Below, in pieces: positions 11,240-21,438 of a stretch of 64,000 nucleotides of DNA; position 1 is the first letter of the stretch; every line of letters begins with the position of its first letter. The notes beneath the pieces are model-generated. The model was not told the DNA's origin. It saw only the letters and a list, made by a program, of their open reading frames with translations, and did not search any database. This DNA comes from Thinopyrum elongatum (lineage: Eukaryota; Streptophyta; Magnoliopsida; Poales; Poaceae), in the NCBI GenBank assembly GCA_011799875.1, contig CM022302.1, positions 518,749,229 through 518,813,228 on the forward strand. The letters are read 5' to 3'. Both the position numbers and the translations under genes were made by a program.

Positions 11240-12819
11240 TGATATGTCTCCAGCGTATCTATAATTTTTGCTTGTTCCATGCTGTTATATTATCAATCTT
11301 GGATATTTTACAATCATTTTATAGCAACTTTATATCATTTTTTGGGACTAACCTATTGACATAGTGCCCAGTGCCAGTTGTTGTTTTTTGCTTGTTTTTT
11401 ACTTCGCAGAATATCAGTACCAAAAGGAGTCCAAACGCAGCGAAACTTTTTGGAGACTTTTTTTTACCACAAAACACCTTGGGGATCAAGAAAGCACCTG
11501 GGAGGAGGCCCGTGGGGCCCAAGATACACCAGGGCACGCCAGAGGCCCTTGGCGTGCCCTGATGTATCTTGGGGCCCACTGGGGGTCTCCTGCACCGCCT
11601 CTTCACCCTATAAATTTTCAAATATTCCAGAAACCCTAGGGGAGTCGACGAAACACAATTCTAGCCGTCGCAAGTTTCAGAACCACGAGATCCAATCTAA
11701 CACCATCATGGAGGGGTTCATCATCCTCATTGGTGCCTCTCCAATGATGCATGAGTAGTCCACCATAGACCTAAGGGTCCGTAGGCAGTAGATAGATGGA
11801 TTTTTCTCTCTTTTTGCTTCTCAATACAATGGTCTCTTGGAGATCTATTTGGTGTAAACCTTTTTGCGGTGTGTTTGTTGAGATCCGATGAACTTTGAGT
11901 TTATGATCAGATCTATATCCATGAATATTATTTGAGTTTTCTTTGATCTCTTATATGCATGATTATTTATAGCCTCGTATTTCTTCTTTGAATCTTTGGT
12001 TTAGTTAGGCCAACTAGATCGATTTTTCTTGCCATTGGGAAGATGTGCTTTGTGATGGGTTCGTTCTTGCGGTGTCCTCTCCCAGTGACAGAAGGGGGAG
12101 CGGGGCACGCATGTATCGTTGCCATTAAGGATAACAAGATGGGGTCTATTCCTACATGAATTGATCTTGTCTACATCATGTTATCGTTCTTATTGCATTA
12201 CTCCGGTTCTTCATGAACTTAATACACTAGATGCATGCTGGATAACGGGCGATGTGTGGAGTAATAGTAGTAGATGCAGGTAGGAGTCGGTCTACTAATC
12301 TTGGACGTGATGCCTTATATATTGATTATTTCCTTGGATATCGTCATAATTATTCGATCTTCTATCAATTGCCCAACGGTAATTTGTTTACCCACCGTGT
12401 GCTATTTTTCTCGAGAGAAGGCACTAGTAAAATCTACAGCCCCCGGGTCTATCTTTTATCATATTGCTTTCTGATCTATTTTTTATCGCATTTGTTTTCA
12501 GATCTATTATTCCAAAAACCCAAAAAATACTTTGCTACACTTTTTATTTGCATCTTTTATTTCACATTTTATTGAGATCTATTTATCCAAACATATACAA
12601 AACAATCTATCTTTTTACCGAGGAGGGATTGACAACCCCTTTTACGCGTTGGGTTGCGAGGATTTGTTCTTTGTGTGTAGGTATCGTTTACATATTGTTG
12701 CTTAGTTCTCCTACTAGATTGATACCTTGGTTTCATAACTGAGGGAAATACCTACCGTAGCTGTACTGCATCATCCCTTCCTCTTTGGGGAAATACCGAC
12801 GCAGTTTCAAGCCGCATCA
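11240..12819 (+). repeat. Solo LTR, 1580 bp, Athila-type (Sabrina-like) with 5-bp target duplication
   Basis: It starts TGATATGTCTCC and ends GCCGCATCA, with GTGGG directly before (11235-11239) and directly after (12820-12824). A TG...CA unit with a perfect 5-bp direct repeat and no internal region is a solo LTR left by recombination between the two LTRs of a full element. A TATA-like CTATAAAT lies at about 11608-11615, 30 bp after a strong palindrome (11512-11579). The same family recurs inverted at 55228-56335. The resemblance to the Triticeae Sabrina family is from memory. Confidence 0.92.
11512..11579. repeat. Near-perfect 30-bp-arm palindrome inside the solo LTR
   Basis: Left arm 11512-11541 and right arm 11550-11579 are reverse complements except for two positions, around an 8-nt loop GAGGCCCT. 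The arms carry GGGCCCAAGATACA and TGTATCTTGGGGCCC. It sits immediately upstream of the LTR TATA-like box at about 11608. Confidence 0.9.
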
Positions 12820-12923
12820 GTGGGCGACGGCGCTCCGGTGCAGCCCGGCGCGACCGCACGGGAGCGGTGTTACCCGGGCGACGAGGGGTTCGCTAGATGC
12901 GTTTTTCCTGGCTGTACGAGTTC

Positions 12924-12938
12924 GCCAAGCGTACTTGT
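12924..12938. repeat. Right copy of 15-bp target-site duplication
   Basis: GCCAAGCGTACTTGT pairs with 9847-9861. Confidence 0.65.
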
Positions 12939-13373
12939 AGTTCCCTTGGAGCATCTACAGCCGGACTAGGCAAAACCAGGCCCTCAAAATCCCATGGACG
13001 CGTCCGGGCGTGTTCACGGACACTGACCAGTCACTCCTCAAATCACGTCGTTCACATATGTGTATCTCATATCCGATCCCCTCTGTCCATACTAAACCAT
13101 GCAATGTCAATCAAACTATGTAGATCATCAAACGGACATAGCAAGCACAGTACGTTCACCAAAAAATCACGAACGGATGTTCAAAAGACCACCAAAGTTC
13201 ACATAAACGACAGAGAACTTTAAACTACATCTAAATACTTGAAATTAAATTGAAGAAATTGGATCTTCACCACTTCCTCGTCGGCCCTCTCCCCTTCCAG
13301 TCGCCGGCACAGCTGTAGCCGTCTGCGGCTAGTGGAGGATCGTCTAAGTCGTCCGACAAGGCGCCATGGTCGT
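12939..13373. mobile_element. DNA transposon, left piece (split by element D1)
   Basis: This piece begins near 'cttggagcatctacagccgg' and contains, on the minus strand, the last codons of the ORF described at 27114-27771 (DDPPLAADGYSCAGDWKGRG and a stop at 13267-13269). The matching remainder lies to the right of D1 and reads on in the same orientation, which shows that D1 inserted into an already present transposon. The superfamily is uncertain; the arrangement of two ORFs would fit PIF/Harbinger. Confidence 0.55.
13267..13373 (-). pseudogene. 3' end of DNA-transposon ORF, cut off by D1
   Basis: The minus strand reads an acidic stretch (HGALSDDLDDPPLAADGY), then SCAGDWKGRGPTRKW and TGA at 13267-13269. 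This joins in sense to VSSSSDDNDFND at the left edge of the piece right of D1 (27114 onwards), so D1 separates the last 35 or so codons from the rest. The function of the protein is unknown to me. Confidence 0.5.
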
Positions 13374-13962
13374 TGTCGGGGTTATGATCCTGACAATGAG
13401 TACTTGGGGTATGAATAAGGGGCAGAGCCTAGCTACGGCGCAGGTGTAACACTCGGTGTTTAACGAGTTCGGGCCCCTCACTCGGTGGAGGTAAAAACCC
13501 TACGTCTCGTGCCCTGAGGCTTGCTTTGATATGATAGGTATGGTTACAAATGTTGCTCGCTGCCTAGCTGTGGAGAAGGGTGCGGCTTATATAGAGTGCG
13601 CCGCAGCCCATGTCTCCCACGCCGTCGAGGCAATTAATGACATTGAATGAGTCAGTTACTAGTATAATGAGCCTCTACTACAGCAGTTACAGGTAATGGT
13701 AGCTGTGACTCTACTTAATGGATGACTTAGGATCCCTCGACCATTGCAGCTCCCACGACGTCCTCCTGCCTTCTATGTCCGAGTGGTGATCAATCAGCCG
13801 AGTGACATGTGGTCGTCCGAGTGCCTTTGAGCTGTCCGAGTGGATTTCTTGATGTATGCATCCGAATGCTGGCATGGTCTAGGGACCTACCTATGATGGT
13901 GATGGGCCCCATGTGGGCCCCGAATGATGGGTCCTTGACCCTACCCGGAGTAGGTGACCACA
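13374..13962 (-). repeat. D1 LTR (3' LTR in element orientation)
   Basis: On the plus strand it begins TGTCGGGGTTATGATCCTGA and ends GTAGGTGACCACA. A TATA-like CTCTATATAAG on the minus strand is present at about 13589. It carries several copies of CCGAGTG/CACTCGG. Its internal neighbour (13963-13985) is the weak purine tract on the minus strand, GATTCGAGGGCTAATGA. Confidence 0.93.
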
Positions 13963-14724
13963 TCATTAGCCCTCGAATCGGTTGGGATTTCGTAGGACAA
14001 ATAAACCGATCCCTCGGTTGAGTCCGAGTGCTACTTGGGCACTTGGAATATGTTTCCGAATCGTGGTTTGCTGTTCCTTGGGCGAAAACACAACGAATTC
14101 TGGACTTTAGGTTTACCCAGATGATCGGGTATTGTTGATCGTCGAGAAAAACCCGGTGGCATTCGTTTTGTCTCTCGGAGGAGATAGACTAGAGGCCCGA
14201 GGGCAGGCATGCCATTATAACCCGAGTGGCGACGCCGGCGCGTGGTCTGACTCTCCGGAGAGATGCCACTCCATATCCCAGGGGAATACCAGCGCAAGCC
14301 TGCTACAAGTCTAGGTTTACGAGTCATGTGCCTTGGAGCCTACTGAGAGGGCCAAGTGAACCCGCGGAGGGGCGTCAAGCTCGTCACATAACGATCCTGA
14401 AGAAGACTTCAGTCGGGTGTTTAACGTGGCCGAGTGCACGGGTCCCCACGGAGGGTGATCAGTTGGACTGACATGTGTCTCTTAGGAAAGGAACTGCAGG
14501 TAATCAATCGGATTGATTTGTCCTAGGAATCTCGGGATTTGAATTTGCGTGTTCGCGCGCGGAAGCGATAACGTCATGCGTTAGTGGGAAAGTGGGGGCA
14601 TGGCTCCTCGATTTGCGTGCATGATCCCCGCCGCGTGTTGTGCCTGCTCTATGCAAAGCCCCTTCGCGCAGGCCGTCGATCCAGGGATTCGCGGTGAGAG
14701 ATTCGGCTGGAGATTTTGTCCGGT
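13963..14724. other. D1 segment between 3' LTR and antisense gene; no ORF recognised
   Basis: This would be the 3' untranslated end of the D1 genomic RNA (minus strand) and, on the plus strand, the promoter region of the antisense gene. It contains many CCGAGTG-type heptamers but no credible coding frame. Confidence 0.6.
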
Positions 14725-14734
14725 GATATAAAAG
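14725..14734 (+). promoter_or_regulatory. TATA-like box of the D1 antisense gene
   Basis: GATATAAAAG lies 85 bases upstream of the ATG at 14819 and is followed by a pyrimidine-rich leader (14760-14808). D2 has GATATAAGAA at the same relative place, so the box is kept in both copies. Confidence 0.6.
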
Positions 14735-17055
14735 ATCCGGAGATAGAGGTTTGGCTCTCAGATCCCCTTCTCCTTGCCCCGACTCCTCCGCCTCCTTCCT
14801 CCTCTCGAGTGCGTAGTGATGGCGAGGGATTCCACGGCCAAGGCGGAGAAAGCGAAGAAGGCGGGGAAGGCTTCGTCCTCCGGCTCCGGTGCGGCGGCTG
14901 GAGCCGCGTCGTGGGACTGGATCCCATCGCGGGTCACTTCTCGTCGGCTGGAAGAGCTTGCAGAGGAGGGGATCATCCCGCGCGATGGGTGGCGCCGCCC
15001 GGGTGCAAGCGAGGTTGAGCCGGCGCCGCAGGAGGACGAGCGAGTTTGTCTCGTCACTCACGTCATGCAGGGCTTCTCCATGCCTCCTCATCCCTTCTTC
15101 CGAGCTTTCCTCGACTACTTCGGTGCACAGCTCCACCACCTTCCTCCCAATGCCATTATCTACCTTGCGACCTTCGTCTCTCTCTGCAAGAATTTCCTCG
15201 GCTGTCGACCCCATTGGGGGCTCTTCAAGCATATCTTCACTTGTCGGTCGATGACCGTCAAGAAAGATCCGCCAGCCGGCGCGAAGAATCATGTCACCCA
15301 GCTATGTGGAGGCCTGTGCATCCAAGTTCGTGGGGGAAGTGCTTTCCCAAAGATGAGCTTTCCCGAGTCCATCAAAGGATGGCAGGGGACTTGGTACTAC
15401 TGCAGGGATGTCCCGAGTGGCTCAAACCAGTCGGGTCTCCCCCCATACTCGACGGAGAGGGTGAGGGCTCCCGAGTCCCTTGTGGTGGCGAAGGAGGAGA
15501 AAACGGAGGTCGGCATCTTGGCCACCGCCCTAGTCAGAATCGTTAACGCGGGCGTGAACGGAATGGATCTGCTGGAGACTTTTCTCACTCGGCGGATCCA
15601 GCCGCTACAGGCCAGGGCCCACCCCATGTGGCAGTATGAGGGTTCGAATGACCCCACCCGAGTGCACCCGGAGGAGCTCACCGAGAAGGACGTGGGGGCA
15701 AAGATTCGGGCCATAACCTCTGCTTAGGACAATCCGTGGGGGGCCAGTATGGTGCCGGCTTACTCCAAAGAGCTCGCGCCGACTATTGAGGTAAATTGTT
15801 TCCGTTTATTCGACCTATTGATGTGTTGTTTTCTGTGCATCTAATTTTGATGTCTTGATGTGTCTGCTCTTCAGGAGTTCCAGAACATGATCTCCAATAT
15901 CCCGGCAGTTGACAGATTGCCCGAGGACGCGGTGAGTGACTCTGAGCGCCGCTACTCGAAAGAGTCTGAGGATGACGACGACGAGGAGGAGAGTGACGAG
16001 GACGAGAGCTCGGAGGAGGGGGAGGAGGCTGAGTCCTCCCCATCTTATGAGGCTCCCAAGGAACCCCGCATGAAGGCCCATCATGATCCGAGTGCCAAGG
16101 CCGGAGAGGCGTCTCAGCCGACTGCCTCAGGATGGACGACTCGCAGATCTAAGCACGCGCGTCGAGGCTGAGAGTTCGGCCGAGAAGCAGTCCAAGCTGC
16201 CCAAGCAGGTCTCCGTGAAGCCCTGGAAGGCCGCATTGCCTTGGATCAAGGTGGCGGTGCCTGTGGCTTCGACGTAAGTGTCTTCTATAATCCTTTACTT
16301 GCTTCTGTGCTGTTCTGGTGAATGACCGAGTGTTATTGGAACCTTTTAGCAACGACACCTCGACGACTTCGGCGGACCCACATGCTCGCCAGCTGGGTTC
16401 GAGTGATGCCGATGCGGCGGATGCCGCCACCTCCAAAGGTACGTTGTGCTGACTAACTCGGATGGTTAGGTCTTCTTCAATTGAGCTTTAACGATCTCTT
16501 TGGTTTGTGTAGCTCCGCCCGAAGTTATTCAGCTGGACGATGACGAGAGGGCTGACCCACTCAATCCGGATGCTATCAGGGAGGATGTGCCGAGTGTTGA
16601 CGTGCCAATGGCAGATGCCTCTCCCCGCTGAGTGCCCCGCGTTTCTCCTTCAAAGGCCGACGCAAAGACTGCGAGGCCGAGTCCTCTATCTCAGGGTGGT
16701 TCGACATCTTCGTCGGCGGTGGTGCCGCCTGCATGGTCTACCCATACTCCTCCGAGTGGATCGACGGTGATCCCTGCCCCGAGGCATCGTCAGTGACTTT
16801 GTCGGCCCCAGCTGCCTCCTTCCCCCTATATCGTGTCCCTAAGGATCAGGTGGGGGGCAAGCGAGGAGGCTCTGATCCAGGTGGGGTTGATGTGCAGCCG
16901 ACTGAAGGAGGCTTATGACGCTAGCGCGGCGCTGGAGACCAATGTCCGAGTAAGTACCATTGTGAGTACAATTTTCAGTCGATGTTTCTTCTTTTCTTGT
17001 AGTAGGATTTCTGTCAGTGGGTTTGCGCAGGGCACACCCACTGGGTGTTCATGAT

Positions 17056-17420
17056 CCAGTGGGGGCACGCTGAGTGCACCCACTGGGTGTAGTCCCTGAG
17101 GCTCCTGTTGACTGGAGTCAGTCGGCAGGAGTCTTTGAACTTTTTTGTGTGTTCACTCAGAGTCTAGCCGGAGAGTAGCCGAGTGGACATGGGGGCACGC
17201 TGAGTGCACCCACTGGGTGTAATCCCCGAGGCTACCGTTGACTGGGACAGTCAGCGGTAGTCTTAGAACTTATGATTGCTTCGCCCTGAGGCTGTTTATG
17301 GTTTATCCTTTTTTTAGCTCATCAATTAACGAGTCACTTTCCAGTGGGGGCACGCTGAGTGCACCCACTAGGTGTAGTCCCCGAGACTATCGTCGATTGC
17401 GGGCAATCGGTGGTAGTCTT
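17056..17420. repeat. Intronic tandem repeats with a conserved hairpin (D1)
   Basis: About 140-bp units share a core in which arms CCAGTGGG and CCCACTGG enclose GGCAC...GTGC. Copies are centred near 17071, 17197 (left arm decayed) and 17356, each followed by TGTAGTCC and a variable CGAG/CGGTGG segment. They lie in the long intron of the antisense gene. D2 has three copies of the same unit at the same place. Confidence 0.8.
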
Positions 17421-17597
17421 TAGAATTGTCGCTTAGGCATTCAGGATGCCCGGCGACACCCGTTCACTGGTGAGTCGATAGGTAAGATCTTCTTCATTGC
17501 TGACTCGGAAGTTAGCCGAATGAAGTAGATCGTCTTGTGTTGTTGTCCTCAATATTCTTCATCGCCAACTCAATGGCTAACCGAGTGAGGATAGATC

Positions 17598-17870
17598 AGA
17601 GGGTACTTCAAGATCTGGTATTGATCGAGCTTGTTTCCACTCGGTGGTGCGCGATCGACTCGGTAGTCAGTAGGTACTTGAGGATTTGGTACTGGTCAAG
17701 CTTGTTCCACTCGATACCGAGGGTACTTTAGGATCTGGTATTGGTCAAGCTTGTTCCACTCGGTACCGAGGGTACTTTAGGATCTGGTATTGGTCAAGCT
17801 TGTTCCACTCGATACCGAGGGTACTTTAGGATCTGGTACTGATCCAGCTTGTTTTACTCGGTTGTGATCC
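17598..17870. repeat. D1-specific minisatellite, about 52-bp unit
   Basis: The unit reads GAGGGTACTTTAGGATCTGG then TATTGGTCAAGCTTGTTCCA then CTCGGTACC. About five copies occur, the last three almost identical, so expansion is recent relative to the element. It lies in the same intron but is absent from D2. Confidence 0.85.
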
Positions 17871-19184
17871 ACAAGGTGTCTGTATGTTAGTGCTTTGATT
17901 TTTCCTTGCGACTGGTTACTTCTTGTATGCTGCAGAGGACCTATGAGTTGGGATCCCATTACGCTGCGTTGGAGAAGGAGGTGATATCCCTCCGACTGGA
18001 CCTGGATGCAGAGAAGCTCAAGAGTGCCTGACTGGAGAAAGAGAAGGCCGCTCTGGGAGGTGAGACATTTCCTTCAATTTGCATCTGCATTCTGTTTTTC
18101 ATCTTTGATCTGAGTCGCTCCGCCTCGACAGATGTTCGTAGCGAGAATACCCAACTCGTAACGAGGCTCAGGACTTCTATTTCTTTAGAAACCATGAAGC
18201 AGGCTCTGGAGAACAAGGTTAAGGATCTGGCATTGGCCCAAAAGAAGGCTAGGACCAAGGCCAAGCTTGCCAACGAGAAGCTGGCTTCAGTCGGCAGGCT
18301 GGAGGAGGAGATCAAGAACCTCAAGGCTGCCGCTGGTGTCTTCACTCAGGAGAAACTGACGCTGGAGGAGAAGGTCACACAGTTGACTGAAAAGAAGGAT
18401 GCCTTGGAAGCTCACATGGAGGAGCTTTGCGATGAGTTTAGCGAGAAGCTCTCCGGAAAGTTCTTCCTCGACCGAATGAATTTCGTGTGCCATCAAATCT
18501 TTCTCAATCATTTGCTCATGTACTGTCTTCTTCCAACCAGAGCATTGCTACAACAAGGAGCTGGAACTGGAGAGAATAGAGAGGGACCTGAACCCTTCCA
18601 GGTCACTCGTTGCCGACAAAGCGGCACTTGCCTTCCTTCGGTTGGAGGATCGCCTAGAGAACGCGCTGGGCTATATCGCTCGGACCCGAGGTGCCATGGG
18701 CTAGATTGACAAGGAATTGTAGCCGGGCGAGGAGAACCAGGTGGACCTGGAGTCGGTTATGACAAGGCTAAATGAAGTACCTGCCCGGGTGAAGGCTTGG
18801 AAGAAGTCCGCCGCTCAGAGTGGTGCTGACGTGGCGCTTTCACTTGTCTGTGTTCATTGCAAGAACGTTGACAAGGAGAAGCTGAAGGGACTCCGAGTGA
18901 TGAACAAGAAGAACCTCAAGTTTGAGGATTTCATGGAGACCTTTGCCGAAGCCGCTACTCGCATCGCCGACGGGATCGACCTGGAGACTTTTGTTGACCC
19001 AGCTAGCCCTCCACCTGAAGCCTAAAACACTTGATTGAATTTGCCCCGGAATGCCGAGTGGTTGATGTATGAGATACTTTGCTGAGCCTGGGGCTCGTTT
19101 AACTTTTGCTCAAAAACATTCGGCCGGATCGTATACTTGATTCGTGCTCCTTTGAGAGTTTATTTGCTTTCTATGCTTTTGTTT

Positions 19185-20130
19185 GACTTAGGCGAAAGCT
19201 GGTTCGCAGCTAAGCCCCCGAGTGTGGAGCAGATCCTCACTCGGATTGTTTTTTTAACTTAGGCGAAAACCGGTTCGCAGCTAAGCCACCGAGTGTGGAG
19301 CAGACCCTCACTCGGATTGTTTTTTAACTTAGGCGAAAGCTGGTTCGCAGCTAAGCTCCCGAGTGTGGAACAGATCCTCACTCGGATTGTTTTGTAACTT
19401 AGGCGAAAGCTGGTTCACGGCTAAGCCCCCGAGTGTGAAACAGATCCTCACTCGGATTTTTTTTTAACTTAGGCGAAAGCTGGTTCGCGGCTAAGCCCCT
19501 GAGCGTGGAACAGATCCTCACTCGGATTGTTTTTTTAACTTAGGCGAAAGCTGGCTCGCAGCTAAGCCCCCGAGTGTGGAACAGATCCTCACTCGGATTG
19601 TTTTTTAACTTAAGCGAAAGCTGGTTCACAGCTAAGCCCCCGAGTGTGGAGCAGATCCTTACTGGGATTGTTTTTTAACTTAGGCGAAAGCTGGTTCGCA
19701 GCTAAACCCCCGAGTGTGGAACAAATCCTCACTCGGATTGTTTTTTAACTTAGACGAAACCTGGTTCGCAGCTAAGCCCCCGAGTGTGGAACAGATCCTC
19801 ACTCAGATTGTTTTTAACTTAGGCGAAAGCTGGTTCGTAGCTAAGCCCCCGAGTGTGCAACCGATCCTCACTTGGATTTTTTTAGCTTAGGCAAAAGCTG
19901 GCTCGCAGCTAAGCCCCGAGTGTGGAACAGATCCTCACTCGGATTGTTTTTTAACTTAGGCGAAAGCTGGTTCGCAGCTAAGCCCCCGAGTGTGGAGCAG
20001 ATCCTTACTTGGATTGTTTTTTTAACTTAGGCGAAAGCTGGTTCGCAGCTAAGCCCCCGAGTGAAACAGATCCTCACTCGAATTGTTTTTTAACTTAGGC
20101 GAAAACTGGTTCGCAGCTAAGCTTGCTCCT
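19185..20130. repeat. Tandem repeat block of D1, about 14 copies of a 70-bp unit
   Basis: Each unit reads AACTTAGGCGAAAGCTGGTT then CGCAGCTAAGCCCCCGAGTG, a 13-nt spacer, CACTCGG and a T run. CCGAGTG and CACTCGG form a 7-bp stem in most units. The block sits between the 3' ends of two genes transcribed towards each other: the antisense gene (ends 19025, plus) and integrase (ends 20288, minus). Confidence 0.93.
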
Positions 20131-20287
20131 CTCTTCACCCACTGGAGGTGTGTTAGTTTCCGAATGCGATTAGTCACCTGAGTGAAACACGATCATAGGC
20201 CGAACTAGATGATATATATGGGGAAAAGTGAGACTTTTATTCATCTAAGTTCATTCGGACTGACTATTACAAGGGAGAAATTTTATT

Positions 20288-21438
20288 CTATGTGTAAAAC
20301 TTGCGGAGCAAATCTACATTCCAAGATCGGGGCTCTTCTATCCCTTTGGCGAAGTTGTATAGTTTGTATGCTCCATTGTGCAAGACCTTCGATATGGCAA
20401 ATGGCCCCTCCCAGGGGGGCGCCCGTTTGTGAGGTTTCTGTTGATCCACTCGGAGGACCAGGTCTCCTTCCTGGAAGGTACGTCCTTTGACGTGTCTGTC
20501 GTGGTAGCGACGCAAATCTTGTTGGTACAACGTTGATCTTATAAGTGCTAGCTCATGTTCCTCCTCCAAAATGTCTAAGCCATCCTGCCTTGCCTCCTCG
20601 GCCTCGGCCTCCGAGTAAAGATCCACTCGGGGAGAGTTGTGGAGCAGATCACTCGGCAAGACCGCTTCTGACCCGTACACCATAAAGAATGGGGTGCGAT
20701 TGGTGGATAAATTCGGGGTCATCCGCAATCCCTAGAGGACTGATGGTAACTCGGTCACCCAGTCTCCTGCTGCATGACTTAGGTTGCGCATGAGGCGAGG
20801 TTTCAATCCTTCGAGTATAAGCCCGTTTGCTCGCTCGTCTTACCCATTCGACTGCGGGTATGCCACAGAGGCATAGTCGACCCGAGTGCCTTGGGTGTAG
20901 CAAAACTCATGGAACTCGTCCGAGTCGAAGCTAGACCCGTTGTCGGTGATGATGCTGTGCGGGACTCCAAACCTGAAGATTATCTCCTTGATGAACTGAA
21001 TGGCAGTGGCTGAGTTCAACTTCTTTATTGGCTTGGCTTCAATCCACTTGGTGAACTTGTCCACTACCACCAACAAGTGTGTAAAGCCGCTCGCCCCAGC
21101 CTGAAGAGGGCCGATCATGTCGAGTCCCCAGACGGCGAATGGCCAAGTGAGGGGAATAGTCTTTAAAGTGGACGCCGGCTTATGAGACTGATTCGCGTAA
21201 AATTGGCATCCGACGCATTGATCCACTATATCTCGAGCAGCCTCATTAGCCCGGGGCCAATAGAACCCGGCCTGAATGCTTTGGCGACTAGGGTCCAAGA
21301 GGATGCATGGTGACCACAGGTTCCTGAATGAATTTCTTGCAGAATTTGTTGCCCTTCCTTCGGTGATATGCATCGCTGAGTGACTCCGGTCATGCTCTTC
21401 TTGTACAGTTGGTCTCCCATGACGGTGAAAGCCTTGGA
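20288..21438 (-). pseudogene. D1 integrase (broken)
   Basis: Ty3/gypsy integrase, which inserts the cDNA. Visible parts are the zinc-binding tail (CVGCQFYANQSHKPAS), the first catalytic Asp (WGLDMIGPL), the second (IITDNGSSFDS), and the glutamate region QSNG-stop-DERANGL, where a TAA near 20848 precedes the catalytic Glu. The C-terminal part ends WNVDLLRKFYT at 20288-20290. A frameshift lies near the N-terminus (about 21350) and another stop replaces a Trp in SVL*GLR near 20735. It follows the archaeal-type RNase H in the polyprotein, as usual in the Tat lineage. The copy is inactive. Confidence 0.88.

Larger units (their letters stand above)
9862..12923 (-). mobile_element. Non-LTR-type retroposon (about 1.48 kb without the inserted solo LTR)
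   Basis: The element is bounded by near-identical 15-mers, GCCGAGCGTACTTGT at 9847-9861 and GCCAAGCGTACTTGT at 12924-12938 (14 of 15 match), the length expected for a non-LTR target-site duplication. Read on the minus strand it ends with TTTATCGAAAAAA next to the duplication, an A-rich tail as in LINE-type ends, and begins in a GC-rich leader (about 10900-11239 and 12825-12923). No reverse transcriptase or endonuclease motif is visible, so it is non-autonomous. A frame at 10918-11121 (begins MAPISWRRAS) is a possible remnant of a coding leader. A solo LTR at 11240-12819 interrupts it and must be younger. Confidence 0.6.
14819..19025 (+). pseudogene. D1 antisense gene: Transposase_28-like domain plus coiled coil, multi-exon, broken
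   Basis: The gene lies on the strand opposite to gag-pol. Exon 1 starts at ATG 14819 (MARDSTAKAEKAKK) and has a globular domain with PHPFFRAFLDYFGAQLHHL and CRPHWGLFKHIF, like the 'putative gypsy type transposon' family (PF04195). Comparison with D2 gives exons at 15875-16273 (acidic EDDDDEEESDED), 16350-16438, 16513-16949, 17936-18059, 18132 to about 18460, and about 18540-19025. The last exons encode a long Lys/Glu coiled coil (MKQALENKVKDLALAQKKAR) and end LETFVDPASPPPEA. Breaks: TAG at 15725-15727 where D2 has an Arg codon, TGA in the fifth exon, further stops near 18700-18721, and a donor changed from GT to GA near 18460. The role is unknown; antisense ORFs are known in Tat elements, their function is not. 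Confidence 0.75.

Noticed and set aside
19185..20130. Regularly spaced repeats resembling a CRISPR array
   Set aside because: The units are contiguous 70-bp tandem repeats without unique spacers, and the surrounding sequence is a plant retrotransposon.
19185..20130. GGTTCGCAGC in each repeat as a Pol III B-box
   Set aside because: It matches only part of GGTTCGANNCC, no A-box lies at the right distance, and no tRNA-like fold was seen.
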